Assembly (NCBI GenBank): GCA_024638345.1 | Contig: JAHEKL010000010.1 | Location: 4,704-23,704, forward strand | Length of the DNA: 19,001 nt | Source of the DNA: Gammaproteobacteria bacterium | GTDB taxonomy: Bacteria; Gemmatimonadota; Gemmatimonadetes; Longimicrobiales; Gaopeijiaceae | Reading direction: 5' to 3' | In this document: piece after piece, positions 8,401 to 15,315 of the stretch | Layout: every line of letters starts with the position of its first letter | Position numbering within the stretch: the first letter of the stretch is position 1 | Program-made: the position numbers and the translations under genes | The notes under the pieces: model-generated | Told to the model about the DNA's origin: nothing | Database searches by the model: none | What the model saw: the letters and a program-made list of their open reading frames with translations, nothing else

Positions 8401-9819
8401 TCAGACCTCCCTCCCCGAGCCGAAGTCCTGCTCGAAGCGGTGGATCAGGCTTTCCAGCGCCACGCCCCTGGACCCCTTGAGCAGGATCGTCTCGGTCCCC
8501 TCGAGATGAGGAGCAAGCGCCTGGTACCCTTCCTCGACGGTCTCCGCCGCGATCAGATCCGGGCCATGGCCATCTGAGAATTCGCGCTCGCCTTGCTGTT
8601 CCCTCGCGGCGGAGGCGAATTCGCCGACCAAGACCACCAGGTCGAGCGGAAGAGACCGCGCCTCGCTCAAGACCGCCCGGTGCAGATCCGAGGATCGATC
8701 GCCCAGCTCCAGCATGCTTCCGAGGACCGCCACCCGACTCGACGCGGACGGCAGACCCGCGAGCAGCTGGAGCGCGGCAGTGGTCGACTGCGGATTCGCG
8801 TTGTAGCAGTCGAGGATCATGGTGAGACCGCCGATACGCGAGATCTCCCCTCGCAGCGGTCCTGCTCGGACAGCCGAGGCGTTCTCGATGGCCACGGATT
8901 CGTCCGCTCCGAGGAGCCGAGCCAGCCCGAGGGCGAGCAGGAGATTCCTGACCCCGTGAAGCCCGGGGATTCCGGCTCGAACCTCGCGGTCCCGGAGCTG
9001 AAAGGAGTACGTGCCGTCCGCCTCTTGGCTCAGCGAGCTGGCCCGAAGATCGGGATCGGCGGCGGAGCTCAGCCCCGTGACATGGACGTCGGGCCGGACT
9101 TTTCTTGCTTCGACGGGGAGAAGGGCTGGCTCGTCGCCGACCACCACGGCCCCCCCGGATCGGGTGCCCCGCACCAGATCGAGCTTCTCGTTCAAAACCC
9201 CCTCGACGGAGCCCAGACCACTCAGATGAGCCTCGCTGACCGTGGTCACGACCGAGTGATCGGGCTCGGCGACCGCGGTCAGGATGCCGATCTTGCCCGG
9301 CGCGTCCGTCCCCATCTCGATCACCAGGAACTGCGCATCGACCGGAGCCGCCAACAGGGTGAGCGGCACCCCGACCTGATTGTTGAGATTGCCCTTCGTG
9401 GCGTGGACCGTGAAAGAACCTCCCAAGGCCGCGGACAAGAGCTCCTTGACCGTGGTCTTCCCCGAGGATCCGGTAACACCGATCACGCTTCCCGAGAGCG
9501 CCCTGCGTCGATACCTGGCGAGCTTCCCGAGTGCCTCGAGCGTGTCGCTCACCGGGTACAACTTCAGAGGTTGCTCCGGTTCGACGGCTCGGGACACGAC
9601 CGCCGCCCGGGCTCCCTTCGATGCCGCTTCGGCCACGAACTCGTGTCCGTCGAAACGCTCTCCTCGTAGGGCCACGAAGAGATCGCCGGATTCCACCGTG
9701 CGTGTGTCCGTTGAGACACTTCTGAACTCGAGGCTCGGAGGCGCAGGGGCGGACCTCTCCGGGTCGATTCCGAGCGCTTCCCGAACAGTATGATCGGTCC
9801 AGACGAACCCGCCGGTCAC
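8401..9819 (-). CDS. murF: UDP-MurNAc-tripeptide--D-alanyl-D-alanine ligase MurF
   Basis: MurF completes the pentapeptide by adding D-Ala-D-Ala. The 472-residue product shows the MurF N-terminal domain (STDTRTVESGDLFVALRGER, 36-55), the ATP loop GVTGSSGKTTVKELL (114-128), GNLNNQVGVPLTLL (143-156), IEMGTDAPGKI (167-177), SEAHLSGLGSVEGVLNEK (195-212, Lys212 fitting the carbamylated lysine), DCYNANPQST (337-346) and LLKGSRGVALE near the end. The usual Gly-x-His-Asn motif reads GLHGVRN (286-292), with Gly for the first Asn. The GTG start at 9819 overlaps the murE stop as GTGA. No ddl gene is seen nearby, so the D-Ala-D-Ala supplier must lie elsewhere. Confidence 0.96.
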   Translation of the reverse strand: MTGGFVWTDHTVREALGIDPERSAPAPPSLEFRSVSTDTRTVESGDLFVALRGERFDGHEFVAEAASKGARAAVVSRAVEPEQPLKLYPVSDTLEALGKLARYRRRALSGSVIGVTGSSGKTTVKELLSAALGGSFTVHATKGNLNNQVGVPLTLLAAPVDAQFLVIEMGTDAPGKIGILTAVAEPDHSVVTTVSEAHLSGLGSVEGVLNEKLDLVRGTRSGGAVVVGDEPALLPVEARKVRPDVHVTGLSSAADPDLRASSLSQEADGTYSFQLRDREVRAGIPGLHGVRNLLLALGLARLLGADESVAIENASAVRAGPLRGEISRIGGLTMILDCYNANPQSTTAALQLLAGLPSASSRVAVLGSMLELGDRSSDLHRAVLSEARSLPLDLVVLVGEFASAAREQQGEREFSDGHGPDLIAAETVEEGYQALAPHLEGTETILLKGSRGVALESLIHRFEQDFGSGREV

Positions 9820-11345
9820 GCGGCTCTCCCAGACCCCAGGATCTCCCTAACGACCAACCGCTCGTCGAACGGGCGTCGCTCGGTGCCCACGATCTGATAA
9901 GTTTCGTGCCCCTTTCCCGTGAGAAGCACGACATCGCCTGTTCTGGCCACCCGCAGGGCCCGCTCGATCGCTTCCCGGCGATCCGGGATTCGCTCGTACC
10001 GGCCGCCCGACATGCCCTCGATGATCTCGTCCACGATCACCTCTGGGTCCTCGGTCCGCGGATTGTCGGAGGTGACGATCGAGAGGTCTGCGCCTCGGGC
10101 CGCGACTCGTCCCATCTGCGGGCGTTTCTCCCGGTCCCGATCGCCGCCGGCTCCGAAGACCAGAATGAGGCGACCCTCGTACAGCGGCCGCACCGTCTCC
10201 AAGACGCGCTCCAATGCATGGGGCGTGTGCGCGTAGTCGAGGATGACGGGGACCGGATCACGAACGGTGAGCTCCAATCTCCCGACTGGAGGCGGGGCGT
10301 CCGCGAGACCTTCGGCGGCTTCGCCGAGGGGACGCTCCAGAAGAAGGGCGGCTCCCAGGGCGGAGAGCGCGTTTTCCACATTGAATCGCCCCAACAGGGG
10401 AAGGGACACCGCTACCTCCTCACCACCCCACCGCACCATGAAGCGGCTCCCTTCCCCTGAAAGGGCTATTCCGTCTGCGACCAGGTCCGGCAAACGCTCG
10501 CCTCGACCGGCCGGTCTACCCACTGCCTCTTCGTCCTCGAGTCGCGTGACGATCAGCCGTGCGTCGATCGGAGGGAGCAGGGCCCAGGCCGGATCCCCGC
10601 CGTTCACCACCACTCCACCCTCGTCACGCACGAGGAGGAGAATGCGCGCCTTCGCCTCGCGATAGTCCTTGAAGCTCTGGTGATAGTCGAGATGATCTCG
10701 CGTAAGATTCGTAAAGACAGCTACGTCCAATTCGATCCCGTCTAGGCGACGCTGATCCAGCGCATGGGACGACGCCTCGATTGTGACCGTGGTCACTCCC
10801 TCGCTCGCGAGCTGGCGTAGCTGCCGGGCAAGCTCCACGGGCCCCGGGGTCGTCAGACCCTCCGACCCAGGCCGAACCGATCCGTCGGGACCCACGAGAC
10901 CCAGTGTTCCCATCGCGGCCGAGGGACCGAGCGGAGTTAGGAGGTGACGGATCAACAGGGCGCACGTGGTCTTCCCGTTCGTTCCCGTGATCGCGGTCAG
11001 GGTGAGCCCGCGGGTCGGCTCACCTTCGAGTAGGTGAGCCACGATTGCTGCCGCACGTCGAGCGTCGCTCACACGCAGCTGGGGAATCGTGACATCGACG
11101 AAGCGTTCCACCACCGCTGCGACGGCGCCGTTTCCGAGCGCAGATTCTATGTGGTCGTGGGCGTCGACTCTCGTGCCCCTCCACGCGAGGAAGATCTCTC
11201 CCGATCGGAGTGTCCGGGAGTCGTGCGACGCGCCCGTCGGTACGACGTCGCCCGGACCGCGTAGTTCGGCGGACACGCCGGCCGAGCGAAGCCGCTCCGC
11301 GAGGGCATCCAACGAAGCGACCCCTCCCTGGGTCGGCCTATCCAT
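9816..11345 (-). CDS. murE: UDP-MurNAc-L-Ala-D-Glu--2,6-diaminopimelate ligase MurE
   Basis: MurE adds the third stem-peptide residue. The 509-residue product has the ATP loop TAITGTNGKTT (117-127), LTTPGPVELA (164-173), EASSHALDQRRLDG (190-203), FTNLTRDHLDYH (211-222), Lys232 in YREAKARI for carbamylation, GRFNVENALSA (319-329), DYAHTPHALERVL (370-382) and GKGHE (477-481). The DNPR motif at 427-430 (SDNPRTEDPEVIV) is the signature of diaminopimelate-adding enzymes, so the wall is predicted to be DAP-type. The ATG at 11345 lies 8 bp inside the end of ftsI with no clear ribosome site, which suggests coupled translation. The stop overlaps murF as GTGA. Confidence 0.97.
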   Translation of the reverse strand: MDRPTQGGVASLDALAERLRSAGVSAELRGPGDVVPTGASHDSRTLRSGEIFLAWRGTRVDAHDHIESALGNGAVAAVVERFVDVTIPQLRVSDARRAAAIVAHLLEGEPTRGLTLTAITGTNGKTTCALLIRHLLTPLGPSAAMGTLGLVGPDGSVRPGSEGLTTPGPVELARQLRQLASEGVTTVTIEASSHALDQRRLDGIELDVAVFTNLTRDHLDYHQSFKDYREAKARILLLVRDEGGVVVNGGDPAWALLPPIDARLIVTRLEDEEAVGRPAGRGERLPDLVADGIALSGEGSRFMVRWGGEEVAVSLPLLGRFNVENALSALGAALLLERPLGEAAEGLADAPPPVGRLELTVRDPVPVILDYAHTPHALERVLETVRPLYEGRLILVFGAGGDRDREKRPQMGRVAARGADLSIVTSDNPRTEDPEVIVDEIIEGMSGGRYERIPDRREAIERALRVARTGDVVLLTGKGHETYQIVGTERRPFDERLVVREILGSGRAA

Positions 11346-13383
11346 CGGCGCTGCTGGAGCTCTGTGAGTCCATTGAACGGTAGGAGGAGATCAGGCGCAC
11401 TGTGTCTCCCCGGGCCACCGGAGCGCCGATAGCGGGCCGCGTGCCCGCCACACGGCCTGCGGATTCCCATTGCACGGTCAGACCCAGGGAGTGGAGACGC
11501 CGTGCGGCGGCCCGTCCCGAAAGACCGCTGACGTCCGGGACACCGAATCGGCCGTCCTGACCGATCGGTTCGAATCGAAGCTCCGCCGTCGAAAAGCCGT
11601 GATTCGTGGACCGATCGAACCGGGCGGCGAACGACGGGACCAGACCAGGTCGGTCCTGTGGCTCACCGATCCGTTGTGCCTCGGCGAGAGCAGCCAGAGC
11701 GGAGCGATCGAGGGGCGATTCCCGGGCCGCGAGGATGGCTTCCATCGTCGCGCGTGTGACGGGCGCCGCGGTCGTTCCCCCGTAGTAGGCTCCCTGAGGT
11801 CGCTCGAGCTTCACGAAGACCACGAGCTGGGGGCTGTCGGCCGGAAAGAAGCCTACGAAGGAGGAGAAGTAGGCCCCCGTCTCATATCCACCGTTTTCGG
11901 CATAGGCGCGGCTGGTCCCGCTCTTACCCGCGACCGAGAACGAGGCCAGACGTGCCCGAGTGCCGGTCCCCTCTTCGACGACACCCACCAGGGCCACCGT
12001 GATCTCTCTGGCTACCCTCTCCGGAACGACTCTTCGAAGGGCGCGGGGTTCGTAGCTCTCGATGAGCCTTCCCTCGGCGTCACGCAGCTCCTTCACGAGT
12101 AGCGGCTGCATCAACACGCCTCCGTTCGCGAGCGCCCCATAGGCCATCGCCATCTGAATGGGGGTCACGGCGATCTCGTAGCCGATGGCGAGGGAGGCGG
12201 GGGACTGAGCGGACCATCTCTCAGGGCGTCGGAGGGTTCCCGAGGCCTCACCGGGGAGCGGAATCCCGGTGGGAAGACCGAACCCGAAGTCGCGAAGTGC
12301 CTCGTACTGCTCCTCCTGGGCCAACCGCTGAGCCGCCTTCGCGATTCCGACGTTGGAAGACACCTGGAGGGCGTGGCGGATCGACACGGTTCCGACGGCC
12401 GAGACATCCCGGATCGTGCGCCCCCGGGTCGTCCAGCTTCCGTCGCCGGTATCGATCGAGTCTTCCAGCGACGCCTTTCGTTCACGTAGGAGCGACGCGA
12501 CGGTGAACGGCTTGAGCGTGGAGCCCGGCTCGTAGGGGGTGTTGATCGCGCCCACGTGTGTCGAGGCACCGTTACGGAGGGAGACCATGGCCAGGACCTC
12601 GCCACTGCTCGGATCCGTAACCAGCAAGTCACCGCCCCTCGCACGGGTGGATTCGACGGCTTCCATCAGCGCTTCGTAGGCGATCTCCTGGAGAGAGGCG
12701 TCGAGTGTGAGCACGACGGTGCCGCCTGGCTGCGGCGGGCGGACCGTCCAGGTTTCTCCGGGAATCGGTCGACCACCCGAGTCACGGGCCACCACCTCGG
12801 CGCCCGGGCTTCCTCGAAGATTCGGTTCGAACTCCTGCTCGATGCCTCCGGCGCCGACCTCGTCGACCACGGCGCCGAGGAGGCCACGCCCCAGGCTTCC
12901 CTGTGGGTAGAACCTTCGAAGCTCGCGCTCCAGATAGACCCCCCGGTGTCCGGTCAGCTGCTCTCGCACCGCAGGTGGGAATCGCCCCGGAACCGTGACC
13001 CATCGAGTGTCGGCCATGGTGATCCGTCTGGCCTCCGAGCTCGGCAGATGAAGGGCTTCCCCGAGCAGGGATGCGGTGGCCTCACGGTCCTTCAACTCGT
13101 GCGGAGCCACTCCGACACGGAACGTTTCGTGTGAAAGCGCGAGAGGGACGCCGTCCCGATCGAGGATCGCGCCTCTCTCGGCCGCAAGGTCGCTCTGCAT
13201 GCGATGCTGCTCGTCCGCGGCCTGTCGCCAATCCTTCCGTTCGGCGACCTGGAGCTCGATCGCCCGCGCCAGAAGCACCGCCGATGACACGACCCAAAGG
13301 GTCAACAGGAGTCGCCGACGTAGCACTAGAGACCGCTCCACCGGGCGAGACCGGGTCGAGGCGCGGGCCGGGCGACGACTCAC
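11338..13383 (-). CDS. ftsI: Septal transpeptidase FtsI (class B PBP) with one C-terminal PASTA domain
   Basis: FtsI crosslinks peptides of septal peptidoglycan. From the GTG at 13383 the product has 681 residues: a basic N-terminus, one membrane segment at about 24-42, a PBP dimerisation (pedestal) domain at about 65-215, the transpeptidase domain, and a PASTA repeat at about 614-665 (VPDVSGLSGRAAARRLHSLG). The catalytic serine-lysine pair is in GSTLKPF (Ser288, Lys291), SxN is SSN (342-344) and KTG is KSG (487-489). An upstream in-frame ATG at 13425 exists, but the GTG is chosen: it makes GTGA with the ftsL stop like other junctions here, has AGG seven bases upstream, and avoids a long overlap. 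Position and a C-terminal PASTA could also fit a SpoVD-like protein, but in a dcw cluster FtsI is most likely. Confidence 0.93.
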   Translation of the reverse strand: MSRRPARASTRSRPVERSLVLRRRLLLTLWVVSSAVLLARAIELQVAERKDWRQAADEQHRMQSDLAAERGAILDRDGVPLALSHETFRVGVAPHELKDREATASLLGEALHLPSSEARRITMADTRWVTVPGRFPPAVREQLTGHRGVYLERELRRFYPQGSLGRGLLGAVVDEVGAGGIEQEFEPNLRGSPGAEVVARDSGGRPIPGETWTVRPPQPGGTVVLTLDASLQEIAYEALMEAVESTRARGGDLLVTDPSSGEVLAMVSLRNGASTHVGAINTPYEPGSTLKPFTVASLLRERKASLEDSIDTGDGSWTTRGRTIRDVSAVGTVSIRHALQVSSNVGIAKAAQRLAQEEQYEALRDFGFGLPTGIPLPGEASGTLRRPERWSAQSPASLAIGYEIAVTPIQMAMAYGALANGGVLMQPLLVKELRDAEGRLIESYEPRALRRVVPERVAREITVALVGVVEEGTGTRARLASFSVAGKSGTSRAYAENGGYETGAYFSSFVGFFPADSPQLVVFVKLERPQGAYYGGTTAAPVTRATMEAILAARESPLDRSALAALAEAQRIGEPQDRPGLVPSFAARFDRSTNHGFSTAELRFEPIGQDGRFGVPDVSGLSGRAAARRLHSLGLTVQWESAGRVAGTRPAIGAPVARGDTVRLISSYRSMDSQSSSSADG

Positions 13384-13682
13384 CGGGATACCTGCTGCCA
13401 ATCTTCCGAGGGATCCGCAAGCCACACGATCTCGCCCGCATCGGGGGTCCGCATTCCGAGCCGTTCACGCGCTTCGGCGACGACTCGCCCCCGGCTCTCG
13501 AGCACCTGGATCCGATTTCCCAGCTCGTTTCGCTCGGCGGTCAGCAAGGAGATCTCTCGTCGCAGCAGATCGAGGTCCGCCAGGTCCTCGAGCGCTCGCG
13601 TCTGGCGCCAGGTCACCATGCTCAGCGAGGCGAGTAGGACCGCCAGCGCCAACGTAGCCATCAAGGTTCCCGGTAGTCTCAT
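13380..13682 (-). CDS. ftsL: Cell division protein FtsL
   Basis: FtsL forms a coiled-coil complex with FtsB and FtsQ and activates FtsW-FtsI. This is a 100-residue protein with one hydrophobic segment at about 5-24, a heptad-rich coiled coil at about 28-70 (leucine and isoleucine spacing through LEDLADLDLLRREISLLTAE), and the short ending ARERLGMRTPDAGEIVWL typical of FtsL and FtsB/DivIC proteins. The ATG at 13682 overlaps the rsmH stop as ATGA. The frame is open further upstream inside rsmH, but that part is a shadow. The position between rsmH and ftsI is the standard ftsL place. FtsL and FtsB look alike, so the symbol rests mainly on position. Confidence 0.85.
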   Translation of the reverse strand: MRLPGTLMATLALAVLLASLSMVTWRQTRALEDLADLDLLRREISLLTAERNELGNRIQVLESRGRVVAEARERLGMRTPDAGEIVWLADPSEDWQQVSR

Positions 13683-14617
13683 GCGGCTTTCCTCCAGGAC
13701 CTCAGGCGCGCGCTGCGGGCCCGGGGGTTGTCCTCGACCTCGGCTTCGGTCGGTCGTACGGCGCGGCGCACCGTCGGCTTTCCGAACGCAACTCCTCGAC
13801 ACACGCACCTGGGCAGCCGGGGGGGGCACACGCACTCTCGACTCCACTCGCGGAAGGTGTGCTTGACCAGCCGGTCGCTCAGCGATTCGTACGAGACCAC
13901 GGCGATCACACCGCCGGGAAGGAGCGCTTCGAGGAGCGCCGGCAGCGCTCTCTCCAGGGATTCCATCTCCTGGTTGACGGCGAGCCGGAGTGCCTGGAAG
14001 ACGCGAGCCCTGTCTTTCGGTGTCGGGGAACGGCGCAGCGCCTTCGCGAGCGCCTCATTCAGGTCGGCTGCGAGACGGAATGGTCGGTCCTGCCTGAGCA
14101 GCACGACCGCCTTGGCAAGTCGACGCCACCTGGGCTCCTCGCCGTAGTCCCGGAAGATCCGACCCAGGTCGTCTTCGTCGAGATCATTCAGGAGATCCGC
14201 AGCCGTGGGCTCGCCGAGGAGCGAGGAGGCCATTCGCATGTCGAGTGGGACTTCGGGCCGAAAGCTGAATCCTCGCGCATCCTCGTCCAGATGATGCGCG
14301 CTCACGCCCAGATCCAGGAGGGCGCCGGAAAGCCGCGGGCCCTCCGCGGCGAGTTCCACTGCAGTGTCGTCGAATCGGTCGCTTCGAAACGAAACTCGAT
14401 GCTCGAATGGCTCGAGGACCGCCCGCGCGTGTTCGAGTGCAGCTGGATCGCGGTCGACCGCGAGTATGCGGCAGCTCGGATAGCGCTCCAGAAGCGCGCG
14501 GCTGTGTCCTCCCCCCCCGACGGTGCCGTCCATGATCTCCCCATGTCTGGCGGGCTCCAGATGAGCCAGCACTTCCGCGACCATCACCGGTCGGTGAAAC
14601 GTCTGCTCGGCCCCCAC
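13679..14617 (-). CDS. rsmH: 16S rRNA (cytosine-1402-N4)-methyltransferase RsmH (MraW)
   Basis: RsmH methylates N4 of C1402 in the ribosomal P site using SAM, and is a standard second gene of dcw clusters. The 312-residue product has FHRPVMVAEVL near the start, the SAM loop MDGTVGGGGHS (29-39), AVDRDP (53-58), LLDLGVSAHHLD (100-111), RGFSFR (115-120), PLDMRM (124-129), RVFQALRLAVNQE (205-217) and the cysteine-rich CVCPPRLPRCVCR near the C-terminus. The usual SFHSLEDR motif reads SYESLSDR (242-249), with Glu replacing His. The GTG start at 14617 follows the mraZ stop by 19 bp, with purine-rich GAGGAACCGGAAG just upstream. Confidence 0.96.
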   Translation of the reverse strand: MGAEQTFHRPVMVAEVLAHLEPARHGEIMDGTVGGGGHSRALLERYPSCRILAVDRDPAALEHARAVLEPFEHRVSFRSDRFDDTAVELAAEGPRLSGALLDLGVSAHHLDEDARGFSFRPEVPLDMRMASSLLGEPTAADLLNDLDEDDLGRIFRDYGEEPRWRRLAKAVVLLRQDRPFRLAADLNEALAKALRRSPTPKDRARVFQALRLAVNQEMESLERALPALLEALLPGGVIAVVSYESLSDRLVKHTFREWSRECVCPPRLPRCVCRGVAFGKPTVRRAVRPTEAEVEDNPRARSARLRSWRKAA

Positions 14618-14636
14618 CTGTCTTCCGGTTCCTCGA

Positions 14637-15077
14637 CTAGCCGAAGATCCCGTGTATCTCCTCCGTCATCTCCGAGTCCGCCGCGAGATCGTCCGGATGC
14701 TGAGCGCGGAAGACATCCGGATTCCAGATCTCGATGCGGTCCATCGCCCCCACGAGCAGCACTCCCCCGTCGAGTCCCGCCCGCTCCTTGAACCACCCCG
14801 GTATGAGGATGCGTCCCTGCTTGTCCGGTGCGACGTCGGTCGCACGCGACATGACCTCGCGCAGCAGCTTGGACAGGTCACGCCGGTGGCGGCGGAGCTG
14901 AAGGAGCCGCTCCCGTACTTCGGACCAGACATCCTCGGGGAACAGGGTGAGATGAGTGGGCTCCCACTGCAGCAGGACGAATCGGGATCCCGCAGCCTTG
15001 CGACGATAGTCCGCCGGAAGGCTGACGCGTCCCTTCCCGTCGAGCTGATATTCGTACCGCCCGAGGAACCCGGTCAC
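14637..15077 (-). CDS. mraZ: MraZ, transcriptional regulator of the dcw cluster
   Basis: MraZ is an AbrB-fold DNA-binding protein that forms rings and represses its own operon in E. coli. The 146-residue product has two copies of the swapped-hairpin motif: DGKGRVSLPADYR (13-25) and DKQGRILIPGWFKERA (85-100). The length matches the family. The start is taken as the GTG at 15077 because GGGGGAG lies four bases upstream and the reading VTGFLGRYEYQLDGKGR begins as MraZ proteins do. A longer reading from an ATG at 15137 would run through the operator repeats and is rejected. The gene is first in the unit, so it probably controls everything downstream. Confidence 0.95.
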   Translation of the reverse strand: MTGFLGRYEYQLDGKGRVSLPADYRRKAAGSRFVLLQWEPTHLTLFPEDVWSEVRERLLQLRRHRRDLSKLLREVMSRATDVAPDKQGRILIPGWFKERAGLDGGVLLVGAMDRIEIWNPDVFRAQHPDDLAADSEMTEEIHGIFG

Positions 15078-15081
15078 TCGT

Positions 15082-15088
15082 CTCCCCC
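15082..15088 (-). promoter_or_regulatory. Shine-Dalgarno site of mraZ
   Basis: GGGGGAG on the minus strand lies four bases upstream of the GTG at 15077. It fixes the mraZ start and touches the first of the direct repeats that follow upstream. Confidence 0.7.
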
Positions 15089-15138
15089 GTGGGATAGAGT
15101 GGGGAAATGTGGCAAGAAGTGTCAAAGACTGGGACAAC
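15089..15138 (+). promoter_or_regulatory. Five 10-bp-phased direct repeats, candidate MraZ operator
   Basis: Read on the plus strand, five consecutive decamers begin GTGGG, GTGGG, GTGGC, GTGTC and CTGGG at 15089, 15099, 15109, 15119 and 15129. Each is followed by an A-rich half (ATAGA, GAAAT, AAGAA, AAAGA, ACAAC). MraZ proteins are known to bind TGGGN repeats with 5-bp spacers, which is this 10-bp period. The block sits between the probable -10 region and the mraZ ribosome site, where bound protein would block transcription. The repeats run opposite to mraZ transcription. Function is inferred. Confidence 0.75.
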
Positions 15139-15165
15139 TTACGGTTGACCCCTGAAATCGGTCAA
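15136..15165 (-). promoter_or_regulatory. Probable promoter of the dcw unit, upstream of mraZ
   Basis: On the minus strand TTGACC (15165-15160) and TAAGTT (15141-15136) are separated by 18 bp, a sigma-70-like arrangement with a good -35 and a weak -10. Transcription would begin at about 15129, inside the direct repeats, and give a leader of about 50 bases. No other promoter-like sequence is seen before mraZ. Confidence 0.4.
15145..15165. repeat. Inverted repeat TTGACC-N9-GGTCAA over the mraZ promoter
   Basis: TTGACC (15145-15150) and GGTCAA (15160-15165) form a perfect 6-bp inverted repeat with a 9-bp centre. One arm is the proposed -35 element and the other lies in the spacer. It could be a dimer-binding operator distinct from the MraZ boxes, or a coincidence. 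Confidence 0.4.
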
Positions 15166-15250
15166 GGGTCTTGTTTCGACGTGAGTTCTGTGTCGTGCTT
15201 GAAGCGGTGGGTTCAGCCGCGAAGCCAAGAAGGATGGGTGGATACACAAA
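15166..15250. other. Intergenic stretch between the TPR gene terminator and the mraZ promoter
   Basis: I see no gene or further signal in these 85 bases, apart from the T-rich tail of the upstream terminator at 15247-15250. Confidence 0.5.
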
Positions 15251-15277
15251 GGGGCCGCGGCCCACGGCCGCGGCCCC
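15247..15277 (-). terminator. Hairpin terminator of the TPR protein gene
   Basis: GGGGCCGCGGCC (15251-15262) and GGCCGCGGCCCC (15266-15277) form a perfect 12-bp all-GC stem with a 3-base loop. On the minus strand it is followed by TTTGTGTA. It begins 38 bases after the TPR gene stop and 86 bases before the mraZ promoter, so it should separate the TPR gene from the dcw unit. The U-tract is short, but the stem is very strong. Confidence 0.8.
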
Positions 15278-15315
15278 CTGGGGCAACTTCTGTCGAGACT
15301 GCTCTACATCAGCCT

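Noticed and set aside
7298..9934. The murD frame stays open far upstream, through mraY and murF, giving a reading of more than 1,300 codons.
   Set aside because: It overlaps two well-supported genes on the same strand. The translated part is Arg/Gly/Pro-rich without motifs, as expected of an off-frame reading in GC-rich DNA. It is not a fusion protein.
15120..15125. TTGACA on the minus strand as a perfect -35 for mraZ.
   Set aside because: No acceptable -10 element lies 16 to 18 bases downstream; the position holds CCACTC. The match comes from the fourth direct repeat.
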